64,000 bases of DNA from Paenibacillus solanacearum (lineage in GTDB: Bacteria; Bacillota; Bacilli; Paenibacillales; NBRC-103111), in assembly GCF_910593845.1 (NCBI RefSeq), contig NZ_CAJVAS010000008.1:62001-126000 (forward strand), given 5' to 3'. This document shows, piece by piece, positions 42,022 through 50,928 of this stretch. The notes below the pieces were generated by a model, which had not been told where the DNA came from, ran no database searches, and saw only the letters and a list, made by a program, of their open reading frames with translations. The translations under genes were made by a program, and so were the position numbers. The first letter of the stretch is position 1; the number at the start of each line of letters is the position of its first letter.

Positions 42022-42633
42022 ATGGATCGGGAGCGGTTGACGGAGCTGGCGTTCAAAACGATGGGAAAACGCAAGTCGCATTTGCAGCGGGAGAAAGGCT
42101 ATATTTTCTATCACTGCGAACGTGTAGCCAAAATCGCGCTTCATCTGAGAGAAGCGTTATTTCCGGCAGACGCTTCGTCGGACGATGTGATATTTGCCGG
42201 CGCCTTGTTTCATGACGTGACCAAAGGAATCGAGCCGCATGCGGCCACAGGCGCCCATCTGGTGCAGCAGCTGCTGCAAGGGTATGCGTCTGATCGGGAA
42301 ATACAAGACGTATCGGAGATCGTCAGGCTGCACAACGCCCGGCTGCGTGAGGATCAGCCCTTCTATGTGCGCGTCGTTCAGGATGCGGATATACTGGATC
42401 ATTTCGGTTCGCAGGAAGTATGGCTGAAATTTTTGTATGGAGCGCATAAAGATGAGAGCGTTTTCGACGCGGTTCGCTTGTGGGAAAGCGAGGAACATGA
42501 GAATTATGTCGACAAATCGCGAAAATCGCTGAATTTCGAGCTATCCCGGCAAATATTCGATAAAAAGCTGCAGTTTCACCGAATGTTCGCGCAGCGGTTC
42601 AAGGCGGAATCCAGCGGCGAAATCGATTTTTAA
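42022..42633 (+). CDS. HD domain phosphohydrolase (YqeK-like)
   Basis: A 203-residue HD-domain protein. The metal ligands follow the HD pattern: His in IFYHCERVAKI, the pair in ALFHDVTKG, and Asp in QDADILDHFG. The size and layout are close to YqeK (diadenosine tetraphosphatase) but it lacks the usual nadD neighbour, so only a phosphohydrolase role is claimed. ACGGGGAGCG precedes the ATG; a terminator follows. Confidence 0.8.
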   Translation: MDRERLTELAFKTMGKRKSHLQREKGYIFYHCERVAKIALHLREALFPADASSDDVIFAGALFHDVTKGIEPHAATGAHLVQQLLQGYASDREIQDVSEIVRLHNARLREDQPFYVRVVQDADILDHFGSQEVWLKFLYGAHKDESVFDAVRLWESEEHENYVDKSRKSLNFELSRQIFDKKLQFHRMFAQRFKAESSGEIDF

Positions 42634-42647
42634 ATGGAAAATTCCAC

Positions 42648-42685
42648 GAATCCCTTACATATGTTGTGAGGGATTCATTGTTTTT
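42648..42685 (+). terminator. Intrinsic terminator of the HD gene
   Basis: GAATCCCT pairs with AGGGATTC around TACATATGTTGTG, followed by ATTGTTTTT. Confidence 0.75.
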
Positions 42686-42690
42686 GAACT

Positions 42691-42707
42691 ATGAAAACGC
42701 ATAAAAA
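42691..42707. promoter_or_regulatory. Candidate cre (CcpA) site 1 upstream of the oxidoreductase operon
   Basis: ATGAAAACGCATAAAAA agrees with the cre consensus WTGNAANCGNWNNCW at 14 of 15 positions. It lies 133 bases before the start codon. Confidence 0.35.
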
Positions 42708-42732
42708 TTCATTTTCTTGTATTTCTTAGCGA

Positions 42733-42749
42733 TTGAAAGCGTAAAACAT
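42733..42749. promoter_or_regulatory. Candidate cre site 2 upstream of the oxidoreductase operon
   Basis: TTGAAAGCGTAAAACAT agrees with the first 15-base cre consensus at 13 positions. It lies 42 bases from site 1, a whole number (four) of helical turns. Confidence 0.3.
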
Positions 42750-42839
42750 GGCGGAACACTCTATGCGAGTGGAATATAAACTGTTATACTGTTTCATAGG
42801 AATTATATACCTTCCAAACATTAGAGGGGAGTTGAACTC

Positions 42840-43847
42840 ATGAGGGTTCTACCGAAAACGAATGACCTCGGCTTCTTTGAAATTCGGCTCGAATCCATCG
42901 GCGGTCTGGGTGCCAACCTGGCGGGAAAAATGCTGGCGGAAGCCGGTGTTGTAGGCAGCGGTTTTAACGGTGTCAGCTTTTCTTCCTATGGTTCCGAGAA
43001 AAAAGGATCGCCGGTGAAAGCGCATATCCGCTTTTGCGATCTTCATACGAATATTCGTGATACCACGCCGGTGGAAAGACCTCACGTCGTGGGCGTTTTT
43101 CATGAGAACTTGTCCAAAACGATCAACGTGGTAAGTGGTATCTACGAGGATAGCGTCGTTCTGGTCAATTCGGCGAAAAGCTCGGAAGAATTGAAGGAAA
43201 AGATGAAGTTGATCGGCGGCACTGTCGCCGTGGTTGACGCGACCGGCATCGCGCTGGAAGAGAAAAACCGCGTAAATATGGCGATGCTCGGCGGTTTGTT
43301 CCGTCTGTGCGACTTCCTTGATTTCGAGGATATGAAGGGCATTATCCGCAAATCGCTCGAGAAAAAGTACCCGCAAGCAGTCGAACCGGCGCTTCGCACA
43401 TTCCAGCGCGGCTACGACGAAGTGAAGTTCCAGACGTTTTCGCTTCCGGAAGGCGAACAAATGCCGGAGCCGAAGCGTTGGGATATTCCGGTGTACGGCT
43501 ACGAGACGCAGCCGATCGGCGGCATGGTTACGAACCCGGGCAACAGCATCTTGAAAGATTTGAGCATTTCCCGCAACGGGATGATGCCGCATTTCGACGA
43601 CGAAAAGTGCATTCACTGCGCTGCATGCGATACCGCCTGTCCAGACTTTTGCTTCGTATGGGATGAACAGCCGGACAAGAAGGGTCGACCGCAAATGTTC
43701 CTGCAGGGGATCGATTACCAGTACTGCAAGGGCTGTCTGAAGTGCGTTGTCGCTTGCCCGACCGAAGCACTTTCCTCCAACAGAGAGACGGAAGGTTACG
43801 GGGAGCAGCACCGCACGCCGCATCGTTTTGAATTAGCGTCGAATTAG
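42840..43847 (+). CDS. 2-oxoacid:acceptor oxidoreductase, fused gamma-delta subunit
   Basis: A 335-residue protein. Residues 1-200 form the gamma subunit (RLESIGGLGANLAGKMLAEAG, GVSFSSYGSEKKGSPVKAHI). Residues about 245-310 form a ferredoxin-like delta module with two [4Fe-4S] motifs: CIHCAACDTACP near 257 and CKGCLKCVVACP near 301. It delivers electrons from oxidative decarboxylation of a 2-oxoacid, usually pyruvate, to ferredoxin. Start behind AGAGGGGAG. It is followed 33 bases later by the alpha-beta gene, so one operon. Two cre-like sites lie upstream. Confidence 0.88.
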   Translation: MRVLPKTNDLGFFEIRLESIGGLGANLAGKMLAEAGVVGSGFNGVSFSSYGSEKKGSPVKAHIRFCDLHTNIRDTTPVERPHVVGVFHENLSKTINVVSGIYEDSVVLVNSAKSSEELKEKMKLIGGTVAVVDATGIALEEKNRVNMAMLGGLFRLCDFLDFEDMKGIIRKSLEKKYPQAVEPALRTFQRGYDEVKFQTFSLPEGEQMPEPKRWDIPVYGYETQPIGGMVTNPGNSILKDLSISRNGMMPHFDDEKCIHCAACDTACPDFCFVWDEQPDKKGRPQMFLQGIDYQYCKGCLKCVVACPTEALSSNRETEGYGEQHRTPHRFELASN

Positions 43848-43880
43848 GGACAAACAATCTCGGGAGAGGTGAAATCATAA

Positions 43881-46184
43881 ATGGCAATTGAAATGAATAA
43901 AGAGGTCGGCCAAGGTACAGTCGAACAACGGATGGTATATGAATCCGGCAACGAGATGGCCGCCTATGCAGCCCATCAGATCAACTATCATGTCATGGGG
44001 TATTTCCCGATCTCGCCTTCCACGGAAGTCGCGCAATTTCTCGATCTGATGAAAGCGAACGGGCAGCACGACATCAAGCTGATCCCGGCCGACGGCGAGC
44101 ACGGCTCCGCTGGTATTTGTTACGGCGCTTCGACCGCAGGCGGACGCGTATTCAACGCGACCAGCGCCAACGGATACTTGTACATGCTGGAGCAAATGCC
44201 GGTTCAATCCGGAACGCGCTTCCCGATGGTCATGAACCTGGTGTGCCGTTCCGTATCCGGTCCGCTCAACATTCACGGCGACCATTCCGACTTGTACTAC
44301 GCGCTCAATACGGGCTGGCCGATTCTGATGTGCCGCGACCCGCAAGCCGTATACGATATGAACATTATAGCGATCAAGCTGGCCGAAGACCCGGAAGTGC
44401 GTCTGCCGGTCATCGTCGCTTCCGACGGCTACTTCACTTCGCACCAGAAGCGCCGCGTACAAACGTTCGCGCATAAGCAAGACGTGCACCAATTCGTCGG
44501 CGAGCAGCCGAAGCAGTTCCCGCATGTGCTCGACCGGAATAACCCGATTACCGTAGGTCCTTACATGAACGAGCCGGATTACATCAACAACTGCTACCAG
44601 CAGTCGGTTGCGATGTACAAAGCGGGCGAAGTGTTCGACCGCATCCAACAAGAATACAAGGTGCTTACCGGGCGCGACTACCCGATTCTCGACCTGTATC
44701 GGATGGAAGACGCCGAAGTGGCCGTATTCCTGATGAACTCCGCTTCGGAAATTATCAAGGACGTAGTGGACCAGCTTCGCGAGAAGGGCATCAAGGCCGG
44801 ATCGATCGCGCCGAACATGATTCGTCCATTCCCAGCCAAACAAATCGCTGAGGTGCTGAAGAACGTTAAAGCAGTAACGATCGGTGACCGTGCGGACTCT
44901 TACGGTGCGCATGGCGGCAATATGACGCTTGAGATCAAGGCGGCATTGTTTACAGAAGGCAACCATTCGACGCAAGTCGTCAGCCGCGTATACGGTCTGG
45001 GCGGCAAAGACTTCTACGCGGAAGACGGTCATCATTTCTTCGAGCTGGCTATCGAAGCGGCGAACAAAGGAACCGTTGAAATTCCATTCGACTATTACGG
45101 CCACACGCCGGGCGACCCGAACAGAGTGCCTCAGCGCGTAATCGAGCCGATGAAATATGAAGATTTGAAAACCGGCCTGATCTCGGTAAACAAGGACGAA
45201 GCGACCGGGCAGCTGAAAGTGAAAGTACCTCCGATCCGTCAGCTGACGAAGAAACCGAAGCGGCTTGCTCCGGGCCACGGCGCCTGTCCGGGCTGCGGTA
45301 TTTTCTCCGGTCTCGAGCTGTTCTTCAAAGGGATCGAAGGCGATATCGTAGCGCTGTTCCATACGGGCTGCGCGATGGTCGTAACGACCGGCTATCCGTA
45401 CTCCTCGCACAAGGCAACGTACATCCACAACTTGTTCCAAAGCGGCGCGGCTACGCTGTCCGGCGTCGTGGAAATGTTCTGGGAGCGCAAACGCCGCGGC
45501 GAACTCGATTCGCTCAACCTGCCGGACGATTTCACGTTCGTGATGATTACCGGCGACGGGGGAATGGACATCGGGATGGGGCCGGCGATTGGCGCCGCGC
45601 TTCGTAACCACAAGATGATCATTCTTGAGTATGATAATGAAGGCTATATGAATACGGGCGCACAGTTGTCCTACTCGACGCCGCTCGGCCACCGGACGTC
45701 CACGTCCAACGTCGGCAAGCATCAGGGCGGGAAGCTGTTCCACCATAAAGATACGCCGCAAATTATGGCGGCAACCAATATTCCGTACGTCTTTACGGGT
45801 TCGGAAGCAGCGCCTCAAGATATGCTGAAGAAAGCGGCCAAAGCGCAATATTATGCGCAGAACGAAGGTCTCGTTTACGGTAAAATCTTGATCACCTGTC
45901 CGCTCAACTGGCTGTCCGAAGAGCAAATCGGACAAACGTTGATCGATGAAGCGGTGAACTCCTGCTTCTTCCCGCTCTACGAGATCGAGAACGGCGTTAC
46001 GACGATCACATTCAATCCGGAAGAGAAGAACAAACGGATTCCTGTCGGTGATTGGCTCAAAAACATGGGTAAAACAAAGCATTTGACGAAGCCGGAATAC
46101 GCCGAAGCGCTTCAATCGTTTGAGACGGAAGTCGAGCGCCGTTGGAGCCGTCTTAAGGCGAAGCACGAAAATCCTTACTTGTAA
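43881..46184 (+). CDS. 2-oxoacid:acceptor oxidoreductase, fused alpha-beta subunit
   Basis: A 767-residue fusion. The alpha part (residues 1-450) opens MVYESGNEMAAYAAHQINYH with YFPISPSTEVAQFLDL, the pyrimidine-binding and transketolase-like domains. The beta part begins near 465 with GHGACPGCGIFSG and contains the thiamine-diphosphate motif GDGGMDIGMGPAIGAAL with NEGYMNTG. Together with the fused gamma-delta protein this gives a two-polypeptide enzyme of the pyruvate/2-oxoisovalerate:ferredoxin oxidoreductase superfamily. The 2-oxoacid is not deducible. GGAGAGGTG precedes the ATG. Confidence 0.9.
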   Translation: MAIEMNKEVGQGTVEQRMVYESGNEMAAYAAHQINYHVMGYFPISPSTEVAQFLDLMKANGQHDIKLIPADGEHGSAGICYGASTAGGRVFNATSANGYLYMLEQMPVQSGTRFPMVMNLVCRSVSGPLNIHGDHSDLYYALNTGWPILMCRDPQAVYDMNIIAIKLAEDPEVRLPVIVASDGYFTSHQKRRVQTFAHKQDVHQFVGEQPKQFPHVLDRNNPITVGPYMNEPDYINNCYQQSVAMYKAGEVFDRIQQEYKVLTGRDYPILDLYRMEDAEVAVFLMNSASEIIKDVVDQLREKGIKAGSIAPNMIRPFPAKQIAEVLKNVKAVTIGDRADSYGAHGGNMTLEIKAALFTEGNHSTQVVSRVYGLGGKDFYAEDGHHFFELAIEAANKGTVEIPFDYYGHTPGDPNRVPQRVIEPMKYEDLKTGLISVNKDEATGQLKVKVPPIRQLTKKPKRLAPGHGACPGCGIFSGLELFFKGIEGDIVALFHTGCAMVVTTGYPYSSHKATYIHNLFQSGAATLSGVVEMFWERKRRGELDSLNLPDDFTFVMITGDGGMDIGMGPAIGAALRNHKMIILEYDNEGYMNTGAQLSYSTPLGHRTSTSNVGKHQGGKLFHHKDTPQIMAATNIPYVFTGSEAAPQDMLKKAAKAQYYAQNEGLVYGKILITCPLNWLSEEQIGQTLIDEAVNSCFFPLYEIENGVTTITFNPEEKNKRIPVGDWLKNMGKTKHLTKPEYAEALQSFETEVERRWSRLKAKHENPYL

Positions 46185-46207
46185 TTAGCGGTAAGGTCGT
46201 TCATTCA

Positions 46208-46245
46208 GGCGCAAACTCTTGATGAGAGCTTGCGCCTTTTCTTTT
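46208..46245 (+). terminator. Intrinsic terminator of the oxidoreductase operon
   Basis: AGGCGCAA pairs with TTGCGCCT, then TTTCTTTT. Confidence 0.8.
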
Positions 46246-46272
46246 CATTTAATAAGAATGAGGTACACCGTT

Positions 46273-46563
46273 ATGCCCTATGTGCTCAGACATGCGCAAA
46301 CCGGCGAGATTGCCGCTTGCGTGCAGCGCAACAACTATGACCTGAATTACTATGGCGTCAAGCAATGGGATCAGGAGCTCGCGGCAGAGCAGGAAAAGCC
46401 GCATTTTTTGGAAGCGATCGGACACAATGATCACGGGGAGTGGGCGCCGGTTCATGCGGACGAAAACCGTGTGAAGCTATTCAACGTGAAGCTGAAAAAC
46501 GACCCGTCCCGCAAGCTGCTGATGGATGCCGAAGGGAATTTAACCGTCCAGACGCGTACCTGA
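46273..46563 (+). CDS. Hypothetical protein, 96 residues
   Basis: A 96-residue soluble protein reading MPYVLRHAQTGEIAACVQRN at the start, with KQWDQELAAEQEKPHFLEAIG in the middle. The small alpha/beta profile fits no family I recognise; it seems to be a Paenibacillus-type conserved small protein. The ATG at 46273 follows GAGGTACACC; 46219 and 46258 are alternative starts. It precedes the next hypothetical gene by 37 bases and may be cotranscribed. Confidence 0.6.
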   Translation: MPYVLRHAQTGEIAACVQRNNYDLNYYGVKQWDQELAAEQEKPHFLEAIGHNDHGEWAPVHADENRVKLFNVKLKNDPSRKLLMDAEGNLTVQTRT

Positions 46564-46600
46564 CTCAGGTGCGCAACGCAAGGAAAGGAGTGTGAAGTGA

Positions 46601-47119
46601 ATGCAATCGAATCCTTTTACGGTGTTTGAACAGGCCGGATCGGAGCAGGCGCTGGAGCAATTCCGGCAATCGATCGTCAGCGAAGGCTTCAGCGGGTTCC
46701 GCAAGTTTCTGGACGGGTTCCGCGACCGGCTCAAACGGTTTGACGAAACAGAGGCGGAGACAACAGCCGCGCTGCTGGACTGCGCGCGCAAGCTGTTCCC
46801 GGCGCCGGTGCAATTTAGCCCGTCATGGGCGAACGTCTGGAAGGAGTTCGAACAGATTATCGGCTATAAGAGGATGGTGCTCGATTCCGTGCCTGCGGAG
46901 GAGCGAGTGGGCGAGTGGCAAATCTTGCTCGACAACCCGTTTACCAATTCGGATATCGTCTGCTACCCGTCTTTGTCTTTCATTGAGGGGGCGTATATGT
47001 ACGCCTACTTCCGAACGGACCTGAAGCAGAACGAATTCATTCGACTGCAAAAGATTCAAAACGTCATTATGGCGTTCGGCAGCGACGGCGCGGCCATAAC
47101 GGAGAAGAGCAAAGACTGA
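46601..47119 (+). CDS. Hypothetical protein, 172 residues
   Basis: A 172-residue helical, cytoplasmic protein, with ALEQFRQSIVSEGFSGFRKF, FEQIIGYKRMVLDSV and NEFIRLQKIQNVIMAFGSDG. No family recognised. AAAGGAGTGTG precedes the ATG. The last codons form the left arm of its own terminator. It converges on the deoxynucleoside kinase gene. Confidence 0.6.
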   Translation: MQSNPFTVFEQAGSEQALEQFRQSIVSEGFSGFRKFLDGFRDRLKRFDETEAETTAALLDCARKLFPAPVQFSPSWANVWKEFEQIIGYKRMVLDSVPAEERVGEWQILLDNPFTNSDIVCYPSLSFIEGAYMYAYFRTDLKQNEFIRLQKIQNVIMAFGSDGAAITEKSKD

Positions 47120-47140
47120 TTCGTCTTTGCTCTTCTTTTC
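47103..47140 (+). terminator. Intrinsic terminator overlapping the end of the 172-residue gene
   Basis: GAAGAGCAAAGAC pairs perfectly with GTCTTTGCTCTTC around the stop codon, then TTTTC. Stop codon 47117-47119 sits in the loop. Confidence 0.85.
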
Positions 47141-47152
47141 TTCTATCTTGTC

Positions 47153-47812
47153 TCAGCAAGCGCCTTGAATCGTCAGAAGCTTGTCCTTGACTTGTGCCGT
47201 CACACGGGCCGCGTCGTCCAGGCTGCTCACGATGTCGGTGTTGTCCATATCGATGATCAGTACTTGCGAAGCGTGGTAATGGTTCATTACCCAATCGTCA
47301 TAGCCGCCCCACAAAATGCGGTAGTAGTCGATCAGCGCCGGGTCCTGTTCGAAGGACCGGCCCCTCAGCCCGATTCGGCGCATGACCGTATCGAACGATC
47401 CTTTCAAGTAGATCATCAGATCCGGAGCTTTCTTAGGCAGCTCCTCCAGTTCCTCTAGCATGTTATTCGCCAAATTTTCATAGATCGCGAATTCCAGGTC
47501 GCTGATGCGGCCGAGCTCCCGGTTGACTTTGGCGAAATACCAGTCTTCATAAATGCTGCGATCCAGTACATTGTGTCTATGTAACAAGGCCTGCTTGATC
47601 GCTTTAAACCGTGTATCCAAAAAATACAGTTGAAGCAAATACGGATATCTTTTTTGCTCGATTTCTTCCGGCGTTGCTGTGTAAAATAACGGCAATATCG
47701 GATTTTCGTCCACGCTTTCATAGAAAACGTCCGATCCGAGCGATTTTCCGAGCAAATCGGCTACCGATGTTTTGCCTAATCCGATCATACCCCCGACAAC
47801 GATCACTGCCAT
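47153..47812 (-). CDS. Deoxynucleoside kinase (dGK/dCK family)
   Basis: A 219-residue deoxynucleoside kinase. P-loop VGGMIGLGKTS at residues about 6-15, the catalytic ERS-like block LDRSIYEDWYFA, and the lid RRIGLRGRSFE. It phosphorylates deoxyadenosine or deoxyguanosine in salvage. The start at 47812 has AAAGGAGAAAGGGG upstream. B. subtilis carries a dgk-dck pair; only one is present here. Confidence 0.88.
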   Translation of the reverse strand: MAVIVVGGMIGLGKTSVADLLGKSLGSDVFYESVDENPILPLFYTATPEEIEQKRYPYLLQLYFLDTRFKAIKQALLHRHNVLDRSIYEDWYFAKVNRELGRISDLEFAIYENLANNMLEELEELPKKAPDLMIYLKGSFDTVMRRIGLRGRSFEQDPALIDYYRILWGGYDDWVMNHYHASQVLIIDMDNTDIVSSLDDAARVTAQVKDKLLTIQGAC

Positions 47813-48034
47813 GCTTCCCCTTTCTCCTTTAGCGAAAACGACCGCATATATCATTATGATTGAATGAATAGTTGAACTGAACCATTATAGCAGGAACCGG
47901 TCTGCTTCGCACAGCAATATTATTCCAATCCGGGCCGTCCGCTGTGCGGCATCGTCGCACGGGCGAATAGCCGTCAGCCGAAGTGGAAATCATGTAATAA
48001 CAAGCAAAGATGCCACCGAACCGGAGAGCAGCGA

Positions 48035-48724
48035 ATGACAGCGAACATTTTGGTTATCGAAGACGAAGACGCGATCGCACGCATATTGCAGCTGGAGCTG
48101 GAGCATGAAGGATATACGGTCGGAAGAGCGGCGGATGGCAAGGAAGGCGTCTGTAGAGCGTTGGGAGAAGCATGGGATCTGGTGCTGCTCGATGTCATGC
48201 TGCCCGGGTTAGACGGGCTCGAGGTGCTGCGGCGCATCCGGCAGGAATGTGCGACAATGCCCGTCATTATGCTTACGGCGAGAGGCACGACGCCTGATAT
48301 TGTCGGCGGGTTTGATCTGGGCGCGAACGATTACGTGACCAAGCCGTTCGTCATTGAGGAGCTGCTGGCGCGAATCCGCAATTTAATTGGGCTGACCCGT
48401 AAGCCCAAGGCGGAGGGCGAGGCTGTCAAGGCGGCCGATCTGACGGTTGACCCGAAAGCGAGAAAGGTCACCCGCGGAGGGGCGCCCATCGAGCTGACGC
48501 CCAAAGAATTCGAGCTGCTGCACTATTTGATCCAGCACAAAAATCACGTGCTCTCGCGGGAACAGATCATTTCCGACGTATGGGGCTACAATTTCGTCGG
48601 CGATACGAACATCGTCGATGTCTATATCCGGTATTTGCGCCAGAAGATCGACAAGGGCTGCAAGAAGAAGCTGATCCGCACCGCCCGCGGCGTTGGCTAC
48701 GAGTTGTCGGAGTCCGAATCATGA
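48035..48724 (+). CDS. OmpR-family response regulator
   Basis: A 229-residue regulator. The receiver domain has acidic residues EDEDAIA and the phospho-acceptor Asp53 in LVLLDVMLPGLDG, with Lys in VTKPF. The Trans_reg_C winged helix covers residues about 130-225 (LTPKEFELLHYLI, DTNIVDVYIRYLRQKID). It binds DNA as a dimer after phosphorylation. Its stop overlaps the kinase start by four bases, so the pair is one two-component system. Confidence 0.92.
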   Translation: MTANILVIEDEDAIARILQLELEHEGYTVGRAADGKEGVCRALGEAWDLVLLDVMLPGLDGLEVLRRIRQECATMPVIMLTARGTTPDIVGGFDLGANDYVTKPFVIEELLARIRNLIGLTRKPKAEGEAVKAADLTVDPKARKVTRGGAPIELTPKEFELLHYLIQHKNHVLSREQIISDVWGYNFVGDTNIVDVYIRYLRQKIDKGCKKKLIRTARGVGYELSESES

Positions 48725-50094
48725 ATCTGCGGACCCGTCTGGTTCTTTTGACGAGCAGCTGGATTTTGATGATTTTATTATTTTTCAACCTGTTTATTTA
48801 TAATTATATATTCAAAAAAACGACGGAAGCGGAAAACCGGATGCTGTGGAATAAAGCGCAAATCATATTGCGCAATCCGCAGGTTCATCAGCCGGAAAAT
48901 TGGGGAAACCCGCGGCTGCTTCGCGAGTTCATCGGCGACGATACGATGATCCGCATTATATCGCCGGAGAATAAGGTCATGGCGGAAATCTCAACAAATA
49001 AACGGTTGACGGAATACCCTCCGGTATATCGGTCGGACTATTACTCCGATGTGGATAACAGCATTGAAGCGCGCATGCTGTTCATTCAGGTGCCGATCAT
49101 CGAAAACGGGACGCAAATCGGGCAGCTCGAGCTTGGCAAAGCGCTGAATGTGATCGGCAGCCTGATGGAAATATTAGGGCAAGGACTTATGGTCACAAGC
49201 CTCAGCGTTATCGTATTTTCGGTACTCGGCAGCGTGTTCTATACGCGGGTCATTATCCGGCCGCTGCGCCAGATGCTCGAAACGATGCAGATGATCCGCA
49301 GCAAGGGAGACTTCCTGATGCTGGGTCCAAAATATACGTCCCGGGGCGATGAAATCGGCCGGCTCGGGCATACGTTCAACGAGATGATCACGCATTTGCA
49401 GGAGCATGACCGGAAGCAGAGACAGTTCGTCGCCGATGCATCCCACGAGCTGCGCACGCCGCTGACCGTCATCGAAAGCTATACCTCCATGCTCCAGCGC
49501 TGGGGAGGCAACGACCCTGCGATCCGGAGGGAAGCGCTCGATGCGATTCATTCGGAGACAAGAAGGCTCAAGAGCCTGATCGAGTCGCTGTTGAAGCTGG
49601 CGGAGTTCGAGCGAGAGGAACAAGCGATGATGGAGGAGATGGCGCTCGTGCCGCTTGTTCGCGAGACAACGGAGCAGATGGAGCAGGCGTTCAACCGGGA
49701 CATCCGTTTGACGGTGTCGGGCGTGAGCGAACGGCAGCGGCTGCTGGCCGATGCCAAAAAAATAAAGCAGTTGCTTATCATTATTCTCGATAACGCGATC
49801 AAATATAGCGTGAAGCCGATTGATGTAACGCTCGCGGACGTCTCCGGCTTTGCTGAGCTGAAAATCGCCGATCAGGGCGTCGGCGTCGCCGAGGAGGATC
49901 TTCCGCATGTGTTCGAGCGGTTTTACCGGGTCGATCAAACGCGTAATCGAGAAACCGGGGGAACAGGGCTGGGGCTTGCCATCGCCCGGCAAATCGTCGA
50001 TTTGCATCACGGGACGATCCGCTTCGACAGCAAGGCAGGCCAAGGGTCGACGGTAACGATATTGCTGCCGTGGAAGACGCAATCGGAGCACTGA
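48721..50094 (+). CDS. Sensor histidine kinase
   Basis: A 457-residue membrane kinase. Two transmembrane segments (residues about 8-30 and 155-180) flank an extracytoplasmic sensor of about 125 residues. HAMP region near 185-235, phospho-acceptor His242 in ADASHELRTPLTVIESY, then N-box ILDNAIKYS, G1 IADQGVGV and G2 GGTGLGLAIA. Its signal is not deducible. Partner is the upstream regulator. The NlpC/P60 gene 170 bases downstream may be a target. Confidence 0.92.
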   Translation: MNLRTRLVLLTSSWILMILLFFNLFIYNYIFKKTTEAENRMLWNKAQIILRNPQVHQPENWGNPRLLREFIGDDTMIRIISPENKVMAEISTNKRLTEYPPVYRSDYYSDVDNSIEARMLFIQVPIIENGTQIGQLELGKALNVIGSLMEILGQGLMVTSLSVIVFSVLGSVFYTRVIIRPLRQMLETMQMIRSKGDFLMLGPKYTSRGDEIGRLGHTFNEMITHLQEHDRKQRQFVADASHELRTPLTVIESYTSMLQRWGGNDPAIRREALDAIHSETRRLKSLIESLLKLAEFEREEQAMMEEMALVPLVRETTEQMEQAFNRDIRLTVSGVSERQRLLADAKKIKQLLIIILDNAIKYSVKPIDVTLADVSGFAELKIADQGVGVAEEDLPHVFERFYRVDQTRNRETGGTGLGLAIARQIVDLHHGTIRFDSKAGQGSTVTILLPWKTQSEH

Positions 50095-50263
50095 AAGCGA
50101 TATCCAAGCAAGCGCTGAGCAAATTCTCATCGAATTCTAATAATTGCACGCGAATCCAAGCGGCGCGTACGTTCGGCTGGGGTTCAGGATAATCATTCCA
50201 TCGAATGCTGTGCTATAGTGGGGGCATGCCACATACCACACTGCACATTAGGAGGATGCATCG

Positions 50264-50758
50264 ATGAAAAACCTGAATCGTAAGCGCTGGGGGAAAATCA
50301 TGGTCGCACTCAGCCTAAGCACAGCGCTGGCCATGACCGGTACGGCGGCCGTACCTGCACAAACGGCACATGCCGCGCAAGCAACGGCTTCGTCTTCCAA
50401 AGCAAGCCGCATCGTCGCCACCGGGAAAAGCTATATGCATACCCCATACAAATTTGCGGCGGATCGCAGCTCGACCAAATATTTCGACTGCTCTTCGTTC
50501 ATTTACCATGTATATAAGCAAAATGGCATCACGCTGCCCACATCGTCCAAGAAGCAATCCAAGGTCGGGCGCTACGTGCCGAAAAGCCAGCTCAAGCCGG
50601 GCGATCTTGTATTCTTTTACGCTCCGATCCATCATGTCGCCATCTATATTGGCAATGGTAAAATATTGCATACGTACGGTAAGCCCGGGGTCACGATCTC
50701 GGACATGAATAACGCTTGGTGGACCGCGCATTACAACACGGCTCGCCGCGTGCTGTAA
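50264..50758 (+). CDS. Secreted NlpC/P60 family endopeptidase
   Basis: A 164-residue protein. A basic start and hydrophobic stretch with cut near AHA (about residue 37) form a signal peptide. The NlpC/P60 catalytic residues are Cys76 in FDCSSFIYHVY and His124 in IHHVAIYIG. The family cuts peptidoglycan peptides. No binding modules (LysM, SH3) are present, so it is a minimal catalytic domain. AGGAGG precedes the ATG. Confidence 0.9.
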   Translation: MKNLNRKRWGKIMVALSLSTALAMTGTAAVPAQTAHAAQATASSSKASRIVATGKSYMHTPYKFAADRSSTKYFDCSSFIYHVYKQNGITLPTSSKKQSKVGRYVPKSQLKPGDLVFFYAPIHHVAIYIGNGKILHTYGKPGVTISDMNNAWWTAHYNTARRVL

Positions 50759-50805
50759 AAAGAACTGTTGACAATAGGACAAGCTTCCGGCGATTCGCCG
50801 GAATA

Positions 50806-50857
50806 ACAAAGACAGGCACTCCCCGCTGTAAAGAAGCGGAGACGTGCCTGTCTTGTT
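50806..50857. terminator. Intrinsic terminator after the NlpC/P60 gene
   Basis: AACAAAGACAGGCAC pairs with GTGCCTGTCTTGTT (one bulge), with a CCGCT/AGCGG inner stem. A smaller TTCCGGCGA hairpin precedes it at 50785. Confidence 0.8.
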
Positions 50858-50928
50858 TGCGCATGGCCATGGTGCCGTCCTGGCTTTAATGGCCGCAGGT
50901 TGCGCTTGGACTGCGGGGAGGGAATCGC

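Noticed and set aside
43875..46166. A 763-codon open frame on the minus strand opposite the fused oxidoreductase gene
   Set aside because: It mirrors the codon structure of the plus-strand gene, has Arg/His/Val-rich low-complexity protein and no family signature. Similar long antisense frames over 634-1968, 2770-3762, 26241-27533 and 52124-53812 were dropped for the same reason.
48580..48720. Longer start for the sensor kinase
   Set aside because: It would overlap the response regulator in another frame; the ATG at 48721 gives the usual four-base overlap and a proper first membrane segment.
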